Assembly (NCBI GenBank): GCA_021292105.1
Contig: CM037869.1
Span: 29,031,536-29,095,535, forward strand
DNA from: Anadara kagoshimensis
Lineage: Eukaryota; Mollusca; Bivalvia; Arcoida; Arcidae
Direction: 5' to 3'
Length of the DNA stretch: 64,000 bases
Part shown: positions 1-10,844 of the stretch, in pieces
Numbering within the stretch: the first letter of the stretch is position 1
How the letters are laid out: every line of letters begins with the position of its first letter
Made by a program: the position numbers and the translations under genes
Notes under the pieces: model-generated
What the model was told of the DNA's origin: nothing
What the model saw: only the letters and a program-made list of their open reading frames with translations
Databases searched by the model: none

Positions 1-115
1 ATCCCACCAAGTACAAAGTTTGAAAGCCGACCGACATGAAATTTTTATACAGACCGCTACATTCCTCAATTCCTTTTTTCGATTCAACTCCCTTAAATTG
101 AAACTACCAGGTTTT

Positions 116-276
116 ACCCTGGGACCAACCTGTTGGTAGGTCACTTCCCAGGGTCGGGCGAGCCCCCAAATGTAAAAGGAAAGAGAAAAAAGATGTAGGG
201 TTGGACCAGGGACCAAACCAGGGACCTCCTGCACTATAGGCAAGTGCTCTACCACTGAGCTATCCAGACTGCTACA
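116..276 (-). repeat. tRNA-derived SINE-like repeat
   Basis: Read on the minus strand, 205-276 looks like a tRNA head: an A-box-like TAGCTCAGTGGTAGAGC is followed by an anticodon-arm-like stretch and a degenerate B box (TGGTTTGGTCC). The body (116-204) holds short direct and inverted copies of 'accctgggacc'. The B box is degraded, so this is a SINE head rather than a working tRNA gene. Confidence 0.5.
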
Positions 277-352
277 CATGCGTATATATTATATATTTTT
301 TTCTTTATCGTTCTAACTTTATACCAAAGGCCACTGTTGTATTAATTGTTAC

Positions 353-602
353 CAATGAGAAACACATCCTGTCCAAGAGCATCTTTCTGCATTATCCATC
401 GTAAATGTCTCAGTACCGACTGTGGTGGACTGTCCGGAAGATATCGGACTGGAACAAGTTCTGCAGCTTTAGCTTCCCGCAGTGATATACTGATGTCTCC
501 AATACTGACTTGGTCCGGACCAGATTTACTGGAACATCGCCTGATACTAAGGATGGTGTTACCACTAGTATTCCCACCATCTTTAAGTATCCTACTTAAT
601 AC
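353..602 (-). CDS. VWA8: VWA8 exon (von Willebrand A domain-containing protein 8), N-terminal part
   Basis: An internal exon of 250 nt, starting in phase 0 after a good acceptor (tttcag at 608-603) and ending in phase 1 before GTAACA (donor 352-351). Its 83 codons contain VSIGDISISLREAK, ELVPVRY, then QSVLRHLRWIMQKD and LGQDVFLI. These match, nearly residue for residue, the segment just before the first Walker A motif of animal VWA8. VWA8 is a large mitochondrial matrix protein with several AAA-type ATPase modules and a C-terminal VWA domain. The codon split at the donor would give the Gly that opens the expected GPPG of the first P-loop, encoded in the next exon left of this window. The mitochondrial-targeting first exon was not found on the right side. 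The family match is from memory of conserved motifs, but the length and spacing make chance unlikely. Confidence 0.85.
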
Positions 603-629
603 CTGAAATTATAAAAAAGTTAATCCTTT

Positions 630-862
630 ATATGACTGATTGAATTGACAGATTGCCGGCCACGCCCACAATGTTCCGTCAAAGGCCCGGAATGCTTGAA
701 TTACACACAAAAAGAATGAAAATTTGACCTGAATTGTGTCGTTTAATGATGTCACTGATACTAGAACGTCATTAGTTGCTGTGACGCTGCTTTGGTATCG
801 GGATGGCGGCCAGTGTCGGAACATTGTGGGCATGGCCGGCATTAGGTCAATTGGATTTTATG
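630..862. repeat. Short inverted-repeat (MITE-like) element beside the VWA8 exon
   Basis: GCCGGCCACGCCCACAATG at 656-674 returns in inverted orientation at about 815-842 with one or two changes, flanked by 'ttgaattgac' and 'gtcaattgg' as further inverted matches. The 230-bp unit sits about 30 bp upstream of the acceptor of the VWA8 exon, inside the intron. The minus-strand reading frame through it looks like a by-product of the repeat. Confidence 0.5.
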
Positions 863-865
863 ACC

Positions 866-1000
866 CAATCAAGAATATTTCTCTCGTATGAAGATGTCAC
901 TAGCTATAGGTGAAGCAGCAGAAATTTTTCCTTTGCAGTTTGCAGTGCACCCAGGGCAATGTGTATAGAGGATTACATCATGTGCCATGTCTGAAGAGAG
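866..1000 (-). repeat. 3' fragment of the main tRNA-SINE family
   Basis: Contains, on the minus strand, degenerate versions of the family's 3' end: the internal 'tttctgcacctttgcctatagctgg' region and the terminal 'atattcttgactggg' motif (here 'tcaagaatattt' on the plus strand). It is diverged and lacks the tRNA head. Confidence 0.5.
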
Positions 1001-1169
1001 ACATAGCATCCGTTTTTAAGGTATCTTCTGAAGGACACAGAGACTTTCATTTTCCAAATCCTGAGTGTTTGGTGAAAATGCAGCTACTAACTTAATTTTC
1101 AAGTCTTTGCCAGACACAGCAAGAGTTCATACTGTAACATAAATGCTAGTTACAATGAAAAAATTTCCC

Positions 1170-1262
1170 TTCCCCCAACGCCGGGAATCGAACTCGGGTC
1201 ACCCATTTGTACAGCAAGCGATCTACAGTTTCGCCTAAAAGTTCCCCATAGGTGAGACAGTA
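1170..1262 (-). repeat. tRNA-like SINE head
   Basis: On the minus strand a B-box-like GAGTTCGATTCCCGG (about 1182-1196) follows an anticodon-arm-like stretch and a weak A box ending near 1250. It lacks pairing for a full cloverleaf and is followed by a non-tRNA tail, so it is a SINE relic rather than a tRNA gene. Confidence 0.4.
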
Positions 1263-1819
1263 GTAATGTCTCTTAACCTGTCCATACTATACCATGTAGC
1301 TATATGGCTACAGTATTCCATGACGTCCCACATACATTATGGAGCTCTGTACCAAATGTGCTACCCATCCTTGTAAAGCTTTGTATGTGCATATGTATTT
1401 TAATTAAAATTGAGATTGTAACATTCTTAAACTCGGAACTCGAAAGACTCCAAGGACAATTTCTCACATATTTCTTAAGATCCCAACAATTCTACAAGTG
1501 GGAAATTGGCTCAGTCAGTGAGCTCACACAATTTCCATAAGGTGGATTTTATACATCTGCAATGGGCCCCTAGAATTACCGGATTGGCATGTAATTACCC
1601 AATGGGCCTTTGTTTTCAGTTAGTGATTTATAATATTTCTGCTTTATATGATGCAAATAGTGTATACAATTCGTATAAAATATATTTTGACAATAAAATC
1701 TTATTTTTTCCTGATTTTTAGGGCTGATTGGGTAATTAGATCTGCAATTTGTCAGACCATCACTTCAGACATGGGAAGACTGTTGACTAATCTGTAACAT
1801 ACAATAGAACAAAAATTGT

Positions 1820-2105
1820 TCTGCCTACCAGGCCTCAAACCTGGAATTATCTATGTGGCTATTCCCATTTTAATCCAGACACCACCCCACTCCGTTGGAG
1901 AAAATCTGAAATTCAAATAGCCTATTCATAAAGTGTTCTGTCAACTTAACAACTCCAAACTGTTACCAGCCTGGTATCTACAAAATTTCGTAGAGGTTGC
2001 TTTACATCCGACAGTATTGCGTCCTAGGTCACTTATAAGCCTGGGATTCGAACTCACAACCACTCCACAAAGAGCACTATGCTGCACCACTGTCAAGTGT
2101 GTCAT
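1820..2105 (-). repeat. Two adjacent tRNA-like heads, SINE relics
   Basis: Two B-box-like stretches occur on the minus strand: one near 1835-1850 (GGTTTGAGGCC) and one near 2040-2055 (GAGTTCGAATCCC). Each is followed by a plausible anticodon arm and a poor A box. The spacing (about 200 bp) suggests a dimeric or tandem SINE. No functional tRNA can be folded by eye. Confidence 0.35.
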
Positions 2106-2710
2106 TGTAGTTGCATAACTCTCTAAATTATTTCAGTTCATGCTAGGAATTTATGAATTAAAAAATCTAAATTACCTGCAATCGGCGAACTGAGCGATCA
2201 ACGCTCATCCGGACAAGCTTAATCATAAGTCAAAATGTGGAATTACTCGTCCCACAATCATTAAATACTCATGAAATGGGTCATTCGGGCACGTTTATCA
2301 AGTTCAAAGTCCACCCTTCTATATGGAGGTCGCCATGTTTAGTAGTATTTATCGCGAGTATAACCTTCTTCTTCTTATGTATATCCCCTCAATTGCAAGG
2401 GGCATCGTCGTCACATGATTCTGACCTACTAGTAGTGTTCTGCTACATCTGTGGATTTTACTTTCAAGGGTAAAATGAAATGATAATTTTCTGTGACATC
2501 TTTGAACTTCTGAATACATACTATGATACTTTATTCCCAGCATATCTCAATTGAATGTTTGACTACATAATTAATTTACTGAGTCTCAGAGATTCACTTT
2601 TGGATTAAGTTTGTTGCCTACTTCCACCAAATAAAAAAGTGGGATACAACTTTCATATCTTAGCAGTCCTTGCTGTTTTTTTTTTCGAAACCAATGATAT
2701 GTGAAATACC

Positions 2711-3000
2711 ACTACGCCATAGGGTAGCTCAATTGGTACAGTGGTCGCTTCGTCTTTGGGAGGTTGTGTGTTCTAACTCTGTTCGGCTGCAACCAAGGCT
2801 TGAAAATATGTTGTGGCTGTTCTTTCGCCAAGCTCTATGTATTTAGAAATTAAAGTCAGATGTCCCTTTAAAAAACAGGCAGACGAAGAACTGTAAAGAA
2901 CCCTACCTGCACATTGCCCTGAGTGCACTGCAAAGGTAAAAGACATCATAGGCTAGCTGGTAACATCTCAAAATAAGTGAACTATTCTTGATTGGGCAAT
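2711..3000 (+). repeat. tRNA-derived SINE, main family, diverged full-length copy
   Basis: Starts with an A-box-like GGTAGCTCAATTGGTACAG (2723-2741), then a mutated B box, then the family body: 'gttctttcgcc', 'gaaccctacctgcacattgccc', 'agctggtaacatctc', ending 'tattcttgattggg'. Better-preserved copies of the same family are at 13951, 34097, 45172 and 59713. Confidence 0.6.
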
Positions 3001-3552
3001 AAAACCAGTTAAATCATCGGTTGCGTGTATGGCAATGTTACACTTAAAATGAAATCGTCGCATAGAAAGACATGAAACATGACCAAATAAGATTTCATTA
3101 TATTTTCATTTTACAGTCAGTGTGAAGATTTTCTTAATGAATTTCAAAACGACATGACTTTATAACACCCAAAGTTTATATACTGCACTAAACAGTTCAA
3201 ATTTCTCCATCGTTACATGGTCTAAGAATGAGAAAAAACGTTTTTGAACTCATTGCTTAAATTATAGTTCTTGAACTAATGGATTCAATTATGTCTAATG
3301 CTGCGTCCATATAATTACTGAAATCTAGAGTGGAGTAATGGTGTCCCAGTCAAAAATATTTCACTTATATTGAGACGTTTAGAAATTTAGAATAAAAGGC
3401 CAAATAAAGTATACATGTACAGTGTATCATGTTGATTGGGACCACCAATGTTAAATAAAAGGTGGTGTTGATATGGTAGTAAAATAGTTTTTTATTACCG
3501 ATAATAAAGACTTTAGTGCCAGGTAGTGGGTTCGAACCCTGTCTGGGTCCGG

Positions 3553-3740
3553 ATGCTGCTGGCCTAATGGATAAGGCAATCCTCTACAAATCCAGGGTCT
3601 CTTACTGCTGCGAGTTCGAGACCCACTCAGACCACATGTGAGAAAGTGAATTTTTATTGCCGTTGGCCTTCACTGGTTCACCTGGCCATGGTATCAGTAT
3701 AATGTGACTGGGGGAGTGGTATGCTTGTCTGTAGCATACC
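3553..3740 (+). repeat. tRNA-Arg-like SINE
   Basis: GGCCTAATGGATAAGGC (3560-3576) matches the D-arm/A-box of animal tRNA-Arg, and GCGAGTTCGAGACCC (3610-3624) is a good B box. The anticodon arm between them is altered (acaaatc), and a non-tRNA body follows with a short inverted repeat around 'gcatac'. This is a different SINE family from the main one. Confidence 0.5.
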
Positions 3741-3861
3741 GACTCCGAGCTAGCATGTTAAAGTAGGCCTGAGTGCGCTAGTACAACACATTTGCACATA
3801 GTTTGTTGACAGTAGCTCAAAAATTGCTGATGCAGCATTATAGCAACATTCGACCAGCCAA

Positions 3862-4117
3862 CCAACTGGGTCCGACCAAAGACTTGAAAGTGGGTACAGA
3901 GTTCTTTTGTCAAGCACTTGGCATTACGAAAAGAAAATAATTTCAGATGTGAACTTGAAACTGAATGAGGCTCTGTGTCACAGTAGGTGTGGCATGATAA
4001 AGAACCCTGCTGTATAATGCCATCAGCGCAATTCACAGACAAAATTTCTGCACCTTCGTCTACAGCTGGCAACATCTCGATATAAGTGAAATATTCTTGA
4101 CTAGTTTGCATGCAATA
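3862..4117 (+). repeat. tRNA-derived SINE, main family, body and 3' end
   Basis: Family body from 'ggtccgaccaaagacttgaaagtggg' through 'gaaccctgctgtataatgccatcagcgc' to 'atattcttgactag'. The tRNA head has been lost or replaced by unrelated sequence at about 3860. Confidence 0.65.
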
Positions 4118-4169
4118 TTCTGACTTGACAGAGTACAAGTTTTCCAGCTACAATTGGGCTATTCCTTTC

Positions 4170-4334
4170 CACAGGGGCCAGTTTCATAATAAAATTTAAA
4201 AAATACCGATAAGTATATAAAAAAGAGTACTCATAATAAAATTTAAAAAATACCGATAAGTATATAAAAAAGAGTACTCTTTTTTATATACTTATCGGTA
4301 TTTTTTAAATTTTATTATGAAACTGGCCCCTGTG
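4170..4334. repeat. Near-perfect foldback element with a 47-bp duplication in one arm
   Basis: The outer ends are CACAGGGGCCAGTTTCAT (4170-4187) and its exact inverse (4317-4334). A 47-bp block (about 4186-4232) is repeated directly at 4233-4279, and the second copy pairs perfectly with the right arm around the centre GAGTACTC (4272-4279). The result is a long hairpin with a one-sided direct duplication. No coding capacity. It resembles a MITE whose GGGGCCAGTTTCA ends recall the element at 18876. Confidence 0.8.
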
Positions 4335-4654
4335 TTCCTTTCCAAGTATCATGAGCCGTTGTCAGTTTGTAATTTGTCTGGGTGACAAAGGTGTTCAAAG
4401 CCATTTTAATTAAAACCACTGATTAGTAAAGAGTAGAATTAATATATTTTAAACATAATCACTAAATTAACATAAATAAATAGTTTTAAACATTTTTAAA
4501 AAAGTGAAATACATGTGCATCTTTTCACCAACAATATGGTAAAACTAAAACAGCTTTGAACCACTAGGACCAAATTTTGAACTGTGTTATGCTTGTTTTT
4601 AAATGATTTAACAGATATTTTGGGGATTAAATCTGCATTTTTGTCCACAATATC

Positions 4655-4850
4655 TGAATACTACACTACCATCTATAAATAACTATATAAATTTACTTAT
4701 ATTTGCCATGGGTTTACATTATAATCATTGCCATAAAAGAAATAAAATATCAATTTTTTGCATTATGTATTTGAAATTGGTCTTAACTTGATATCAAAAG
4801 ACCAGTTTAAACATGTATAATGATTTATAGATGGCAGTGTGTAAATTACA
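4655..4850. repeat. Small TIR element (MITE-like)
   Basis: 'actaccatctataaat' near 4666-4681 and its inverse 'atttatagatggcagtgtg' near 4823-4842 bracket about 190 bp of AT-rich sequence with no reading frame. Target-site duplication not resolved. Confidence 0.45.
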
Positions 4851-4973
4851 AAAAATAGCAAGTCTGTATCACATTGCACCATTTATTTATTTACCAAAAT
4901 TCCACATTTTCAATGTCAACACATGAACAAACATAATAAACTTGCTCAATGATTACTGATGCTGCCATCCAGG

Positions 4974-6092
4974 AACAAGAGGCCCATGGGCCTGATACGC
5001 TCACCTGATAACTAATGGCTAGCTGATAGATTTAAAGAAAACATTAATAACAAACCCCAATGACTTTTTTCTTTACATCATGATAACCGTTGTATCAATA
5101 CCCACAACATTCTAGTATACATGCCTATACAAAAAGTAAATAGGTTTCAAGATAATTAACCATTTCAGTATTGTTTCACATCTGTGACCTTGACCTTTGA
5201 ACTCATGACCTTTTTCTATACATCAAAATGATTGTTGTATCAATATCTACAACATTCTAATATACATGCCTATACAAAAAGTTTATAGTTTTCGAGATAA
5301 TTAACCATTTCAGTATTGTTTTGCATCTGTGACCTTGACCTTTGAACCCATGACCTTTTTCTATACATCAGAATGATTGTGTATCAATACCTACAACATT
5401 ATAATATATAAGCCTATACAAAAAGTTTATAGTTTTTGAGATAATTAACCATTTCGGTATTGTTTCACATCTGTGACCTTGACCTTGAACCCATGACCTT
5501 TTTTCTATACATCAAAATGATCGTTGTATCAATACCTACAACATTCTAATATACATGCCTATACAAAAGTTTATAGTTTTCGAGATAATTAACCATTTCA
5601 ATATTGTTTTGCATCTGTGACCTTGACCTTTGAACCCATGACCTTTTTTCTATACATCAAAATGATCATGGTATCAATACTTACAACATTCTAATATACA
5701 TGCCTATACAAAAAGTTTATAGTTTTCGAGATAATTAACCATTTCGGTATTGTTTCGCATCTGTGAACTTGACCTTTGAACCCATGACCTTTTTCTATAC
5801 ATCAAAATGATCGTTGTATCAATACCTACAACATTCTAATATACATGCCTTTACAAAAAGTTTATAGTTTTCGAGATAATAATTATTATCAGAGGTAAAA
5901 AAATTTAGGTCAACGCCACGAACAAACCTGAATTGCACCGGCCCATATATACTTCTGACAAAGTTTCATTAAAAACTGTCCAGTAGTTTCAGAGGAGAAA
6001 TCGAAAATAGGTTTAAACGACGCACGCACACATGCACATACACACGCTGCACTATGCCATAAGCTCACATGACCTTCGGTCAAGTGAGCTAA
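4974..6092 (+). mobile_element. Helentron-like non-autonomous element with ~145-bp tandem array, copy 1
   Basis: The 5' end is AACAAGAGGCCCATGGGCCT, which contains the palindrome AGGCCCATGGGCCT. Six or so tandem units follow, each with 'ctgtgaccttgacctttgaac', 'catcaaaatgat', 'caatacctacaac', 'atacatgcctatacaaaa' and 'gagataattaaccattt'. A unique 3' module follows, with 'cgacgcacgcacac'. The end is a stem-loop (AGCTCACATGACC then its inverse, 6062-6090) followed by CTAA. The structure fits Helentron-associated elements of bivalves: a subterminal palindrome, a central tandem array, a 3' hairpin and CTRR. No protein is encoded. Confidence 0.65.
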
Positions 6093-6202
6093 AAACCAGA
6101 GAAGGCACTCTGGAAACCTGTGTCTGAAGATATTGCAGACAACCATTCATGAGAAGTGTTCAGACCTACACTAAGAAGCCATACAATTAATAATAAATAA
6201 CA

Positions 6203-6380
6203 AATAAATAAAAAAAATATGTGCAATAATTCCTAGATTTCCAACCCATTGTACTGAAAATCTAGGAATAATTTCACATTTTTCCCCCAAAAGACAACAC
6301 TTTTTAGTCTGATAAAAAATACACATGTAATAATTTCTAGATTTTCAGCACATATGGGTAAAAATCTAGTAATTAATACA
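6203..6380. repeat. Two small inverted repeats in AT-rich DNA
   Basis: 'attcctagatttcc' and 'gaaaatctaggaat' pair across 6231-6272. A related pair, 'tttctagatttt' and 'aaaaatctag', lies at about 6335-6370. They look like two diverged copies of one short foldback unit. No gene signal. Confidence 0.35.
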
Positions 6381-7284
6381 AATATATATTTTTTATAAGT
6401 TATTATTATCATATGTCAACCCTAAAGCTACTAATGAAGAATCGGACTTGGAGACCTAGGCATAACATCTTTTTAACTAACACAGGTACATTGATGTATT
6501 TAAAAAGATAAAAAGTCAATTTAGTATGTTTCTTGATGAAGGTAAAAGTACCCGTTACAAGTAATGACAATGTTATAAAAAAAGGTTAAACATAATTAGT
6601 ACTGATTAGTGGTTGTTAATGCTCGTCATTACTTGTTCATCGATAACAAATATACAAAGTGTATATGCCAAATATTTCATTTTGTAATACATCAATGACT
6701 TTTGGTCAATTTAAAAACATTATACCCAAGTTTCCGAATCTGATCCTAGATCAGCTATGTCAGGATCAAACTGATGAAAGGATGACAATCCAATATTGAT
6801 GTCAAAAAGTGAATAGAATTGCAGATGAACCAAAAACAAAATTTGACATTAAAAGACACTAGCATATACCGTATGCAGAGTATTTGGAAGTTTTTCAATT
6901 CTTTTTCACATTTAAATGTACAGAAGTTTTAAATTCTGTGGCCACTATTTACACATATGGATATCAACAAGTTTAATGTATATAGATAAATTCTTCATCT
7001 GTTAAATTTGAAATTGTGGATGTGGTGCAGGAAATCCATGGATCCATGCTTGTGAGGTGATCTTGTTTCTAAAATACAAAGGTGTACAAGAAATGAAGAT
7101 TAATGCTAAATACATTCACAATACATTCCAAGCATATAAATCAAGAATCAATATTATAATATGCCCCCAGTACATTTATGATAGATTGATTATATTGGAA
7201 TTCACTCTCCCACTCAAGATTATTTCACTTATATCAACATGTCACCAGCTAGAGGTGAACCCCAAATAGAAACCTCAACTCGTT

Positions 7285-7537
7285 GCTTTGTGTTAACTTG
7301 AAACTGGGGAGTGACTGTTCTTTCCTCAAGCACTCGGCATTACAAAATGAATCAGTTTTTTCGGATAGGACCTTAAAATAAACGAGGTCCCATGTCACAG
7401 TAGGCTTGGCATGCTAAAGAACCTGCTGTATAATGCCATCAGCGCAACACACAAAGTTTCTGCACCTTCGCCTATAGCTAGCAATGTCTCGATATAAGTG
7501 AAATATTCTTGACTAGGACGTTAAACACCATTACTCA
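7285..7537 (+). repeat. tRNA-derived SINE, main family, headless copy
   Basis: Body of the main SINE from 'cttgaaactggggagtgactgttc' through 'gcactcggcattac' and 'taatgccatcagcgcaac' to 'atattcttgactaggacgttaaacaccatt'. The tRNA-related head is missing. Confidence 0.65.
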
Positions 7538-7539
7538 AC

Positions 7540-8630
7540 TTATGTATCACTCACCTGAGGATATGTCCCATATCTCCCTTTAATGAGTTTGGTACACAAC
7601 ACTTATCTAGCATTAAACTTAAAATACCATGATCAGAAAGTTATTTCTAAAATGAATATAGTTTGTAACTTTTGTATTTGAATTAACTGTTTATTCATCT
7701 GGAGAATATAACACTGGTATCTTCTGATCCTCATTAGAATGTCAGGCAGGTGTCCATGTGGTAAGAAAAACAAACAAAAAGCTAAACAAATTTAGAAATA
7801 AACATTATTAGTTTAATCTGTAGTTTGCCTTGAAAAGAAACAAATTCTGTGGTCTATTACTAAAAAAGAAACAAAATCTGTTGTCTTTTAGTTTCTCATC
7901 ACTGTCTGCCATCATTCAGTCTTCTTCTGCCAAACACCACTCAAAACCTGCTGCAATATGTTTCGTCTCAATGTTCACTTATGGCGGACAGCCGAGTGAG
8001 AACTTGAGATCCTAAGGAGGTGGTCATTCACACAGGCCTACTAGAAAATACAAGCATAAAAATTAATTGCATTCAAAAGTAAGATAACTCCTGATATATC
8101 ATAAGTGAACATAATCTTGACTGTCTTGTATGCCTCAATTTAAACTGGCCACTGGCTTTAATTGGGAGATCTGCCATCATACATCATGATATATTCTCGA
8201 TATATAGGCAAGTATTTTTGTTACTCCTATAGGTAACAGGATAGCCATATCAAGTGAAATAATCTTGACCATTAAAAAATGCCATTTTCACTTCAAATTT
8301 GAGATGCTGGTTCCCTGGCAATTTCATCTTTGAATGAACTTTGCCATTATTGGCGATCTACCATAATTTAATGTTCCACTGATGTGAACATCAAATGACC
8401 GACTTTCAGCTTGCCAGGTCAATTACAGCAATATAATGTATAAAATGCAAGAACTTTTTTTCATTTTTCATTTAATTCCTTTCATTGTTGGTATGAATTT
8501 ACAACAAGTAATAATGTTTAACATATAGAACAGGTTTTGTGTCGCATTTCAATTTTTATGCGGAATTGAAGTTATATGGTTCTTTGTATATATTATAGTT
8601 TCTGTTATCTTGTTTTTAATTATTTCTTGT
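7540..8630. other. Stretch with no recognised gene
   Basis: AT-rich sequence with short open frames only. None shows a conserved motif together with splice signals. Likely intronic or intergenic DNA downstream of the helicase gene. Confidence 0.5.
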
Positions 8631-9203
8631 GGGTGCAACTTGTCCCACAGTTCTTGACTGATTGTTTTGCAATTTGGCATGTCTTATCGTGGTAATATGA
8701 AGATGCCCATATTGTAAAATACAGAGGCATTTAATACCCCAAGAAGTAAACTAACTGGAAACATGGAGGCAGCCATTTTGTTTACCAGATTATAGTTCCC
8801 CGGATATTGCTGATATTAATATTCAAACACAGTAATGGGGTCATTTGGCATTTATAGTCCTATGAATGCCAATGTTCTAAAACTAGAAGAAGTAGGAAAT
8901 ATGCAAGGCTAACAAAACTATACAAAGTTTACACAAAATGCAAAACTGACAAGGATAGATTACTTTTGCTTAAAATTTTTCATAAGTTTCTCTAACTCTT
9001 TTCGTTATTATTTTTATTCTACACAATTATGAAAAAGTGAAAAAAGTTTTGCAAATTGATAACCTTAAGAAAATCTAAATTTAGTATGTGACAAAGGGTC
9101 TCATGTTGTTTTTCTAGTTGTCATCAACATAGTCATGATAAAAAAACTTTAACTTAAAACTTCGATATTGGACATTGACGTTCATGTGAGAGTATGACAT
9201 ATT

Positions 9204-9236
9204 AAGCTCTCGTTAGTTTCAAGCAAGTGAGCTAAA
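9204..9236 (+). repeat. 3'-terminal hairpin remnant of a Helentron-like element
   Basis: 'agctctcgttag' and 'caagtgagctaa' form a weakened version of the terminal stem-loop plus CTAA that ends the elements at 6092, 11033 and 18620. It ends only 4 bp from the stop codon of the helicase gene on the other strand. The preceding 500 bp may belong to the same element but has no array. Confidence 0.4.
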
Positions 9237-9240
9237 AATA

Positions 9241-10085
9241 TTAAATGTTTAGACCTTTAAGTGATTGTTGTAGCACACAATCATCACATGTACAACTTTG
9301 CAAACATTTGTTACAACACTTGCAACCAACAGGCGATTTTTCATTTTTCATAAAACCAAACGTTTTTAATAAAACTGTTCTTAGACAAGACTCAGATTTC
9401 CAATACAATATTATATCATCTGTAATGCCAGGGAGGTTCTTAGAAATGTCGTCATTACCATAATATAAACTTGCTTTGGAAATCTGACCTCTGCCACCAG
9501 CTCTGCCTATTTCCTGAAAATAGTTATTCAAATTTCTTGGGGGTTTCAGATTATAACATGTTGTATGGAGGGATGGGGGGTGGGTGTCAAAACCCATGCA
9601 AATAACAGATGTGGTAAAAACAAGTCTGAAACGTGGTACTAGTTTCTGTAAGTCTGATAATACCACATCTGCTACAGCTTTATCTTGGTTTGAAAATAAG
9701 CATGCAAGTAATGCATTTTCTAAGCTAACATGACCTTCAAAAACAGAAAATGCATATTGCATGGCACTAGCCATATATTGCAATGGCATAAACATTAAAG
9801 TGACTGGATAGTCACAACCTTTTTCTTTAAGCTCTATTTTTTCATTTTTATATATGTTTTCTATAAAAATATTATCGCCTTTTTTTACTAACAGATAAAT
9901 AAAGGTTTGAACTTGACCTGTCAGGATTGATATGAATTACGGCCAATGGTGACAAGGCTAAAACTTTTATTAACTCTGTCTGCTGCTGTTCTGTTAAAGT
10001 TGCACTTAGACATATCATTACAGCATGGGGGAAGAAGGATCGTAGTTTTCCCAATTCTGCAAATGCCTCTCTGAATTCTTTTCCC
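9241..10085 (-). pseudogene. RecQ-like DNA helicase, 3'-terminal exon, frameshifted
   Basis: The last exon of an SF2 RecQ-type helicase. The acceptor is ttctttcag (10086-10088 on the plus strand). The first part encodes GKEFREAFAELGKLRSFFP and motif III (MICLSATL). At an A7 run (plus-strand T7 at 9880-9886) the frame breaks into a stop. Removing one base restores a continuous frame through to the stop at 9243. The second part carries motif V (LVFTTSVICMGFD), motif VI as QEIGRAGGRG, and a terminal Cys cluster (CKCCNKC, CTCDDC) resembling the Zn-binding tail of invertebrate RecQ-like proteins. Canonical motif VI is QEIGRAGRDG or QEIGRAGRGG; here the arginine-finger position is Gly. Frameshift plus changed motif VI suggest a decaying copy, though the A7 could be an assembly error. 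Confidence 0.85.
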
Positions 10086-10309
10086 CTGAAAGAAAATGAA
10101 TGATAATACATCAGTTCATTAGGATTTTGAATAAAATTCCTTGACAAACTAATCTTTCATATCAGGTATAAGTGGTAACATGAAAATTTTGATGAAAAAT
10201 CCAATAATCATGACCTTCATTTACATATCAAATAACACACTGTCTACATGTGTCCAGGTTAGGTTGGTACTCGTATCTACAGTACTTGCCTTTCAAAACT
10301 GACAAATGT

Positions 10310-10362
10310 TTAAAACAGACCTGGTGACGTCTTGATATAAGTGAAATATTCTGGGCTAGGAA
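10310..10362 (+). repeat. Short 3' fragment of the main SINE
   Basis: 'gacgtcttgatataagtgaaatattc' matches the family's 3' end. It lies in the intron between helicase exons. Confidence 0.4.
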
Positions 10363-10492
10363 AAACTCAATCAATTGATCGATTAAGGTGTGGGATATTG
10401 TGCTCAACATGTGACCAGGTAGTTCAAAGGCAAAGCATTCTGTTAGTATGGGAAGGTCCCAGTTTCCCATGTGCATTTGTCTCGGAGTCTCT

Positions 10493-10563
10493 TTTCTGTT
10501 ACAAAGGCAACCTTTACCTCATTAAGCTTTTCTGTTACAAAGGCAACCTTTACCTCATTAAGG
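10493..10563. repeat. Direct duplication of ~35 bp
   Basis: 'cttttctgttacaaaggc' followed by 'aacctttacctcattaag' occurs twice back to back. No coding frame is affected. Confidence 0.75.
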
Positions 10564-10625
10564 CCATGTTGGTTTAATAGATCTTAGTGTGAGAATGTCA
10601 TTATCTGGTCAAAGAGTAAAATTAT

Positions 10626-10776
10626 TTAAGAAATAACATTCTATTTGAGTGTATTCATTTGGTATTATGAATGAGAGTCAGGAAAAGCATATTCAATGAA
10701 CTGCGAATCAATGGTATTCCTGACTCCGATTCATAATATCGAATAAATACACTCAAATAGAATGTTATTTCTTATA
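10626..10776. repeat. Foldback MITE, ~150 bp
   Basis: TAAGAAATAACATTCTATTT at the left end is mirrored by its exact inverse at the right end (about 10753-10775). The inner parts (gtgtattcatt / aataaatacac, and gagtcagg / cctgactc) also pair. It is non-coding and inserted in the helicase intron. Confidence 0.75.
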
Positions 10777-10844
10777 TTTAAAATCATAAAAATTATTGAT
10801 AGCATGTAATGTAAAATTATCGCTACAATAATTTATTTTATTCA

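Noticed and set aside
200..276. Candidate functional tRNA gene
   Set aside because: The B box is mutated and the acceptor stem does not pair; a SINE head is the better reading. The same applies to heads at 1170, 1820, 3553 and 32575.
3758..4138. 126-codon minus-strand frame
   Set aside because: It lies antisense through a SINE body; similar antisense frames occur in other copies of the same SINE.
9204..9243. Functional link between the Helentron-like hairpin and the helicase gene
   Set aside because: Helitron helicases are Pif1-like (SF1) with a Rep domain; this is a RecQ-like SF2 protein with no Rep domain. The adjacency is most simply an insertion.
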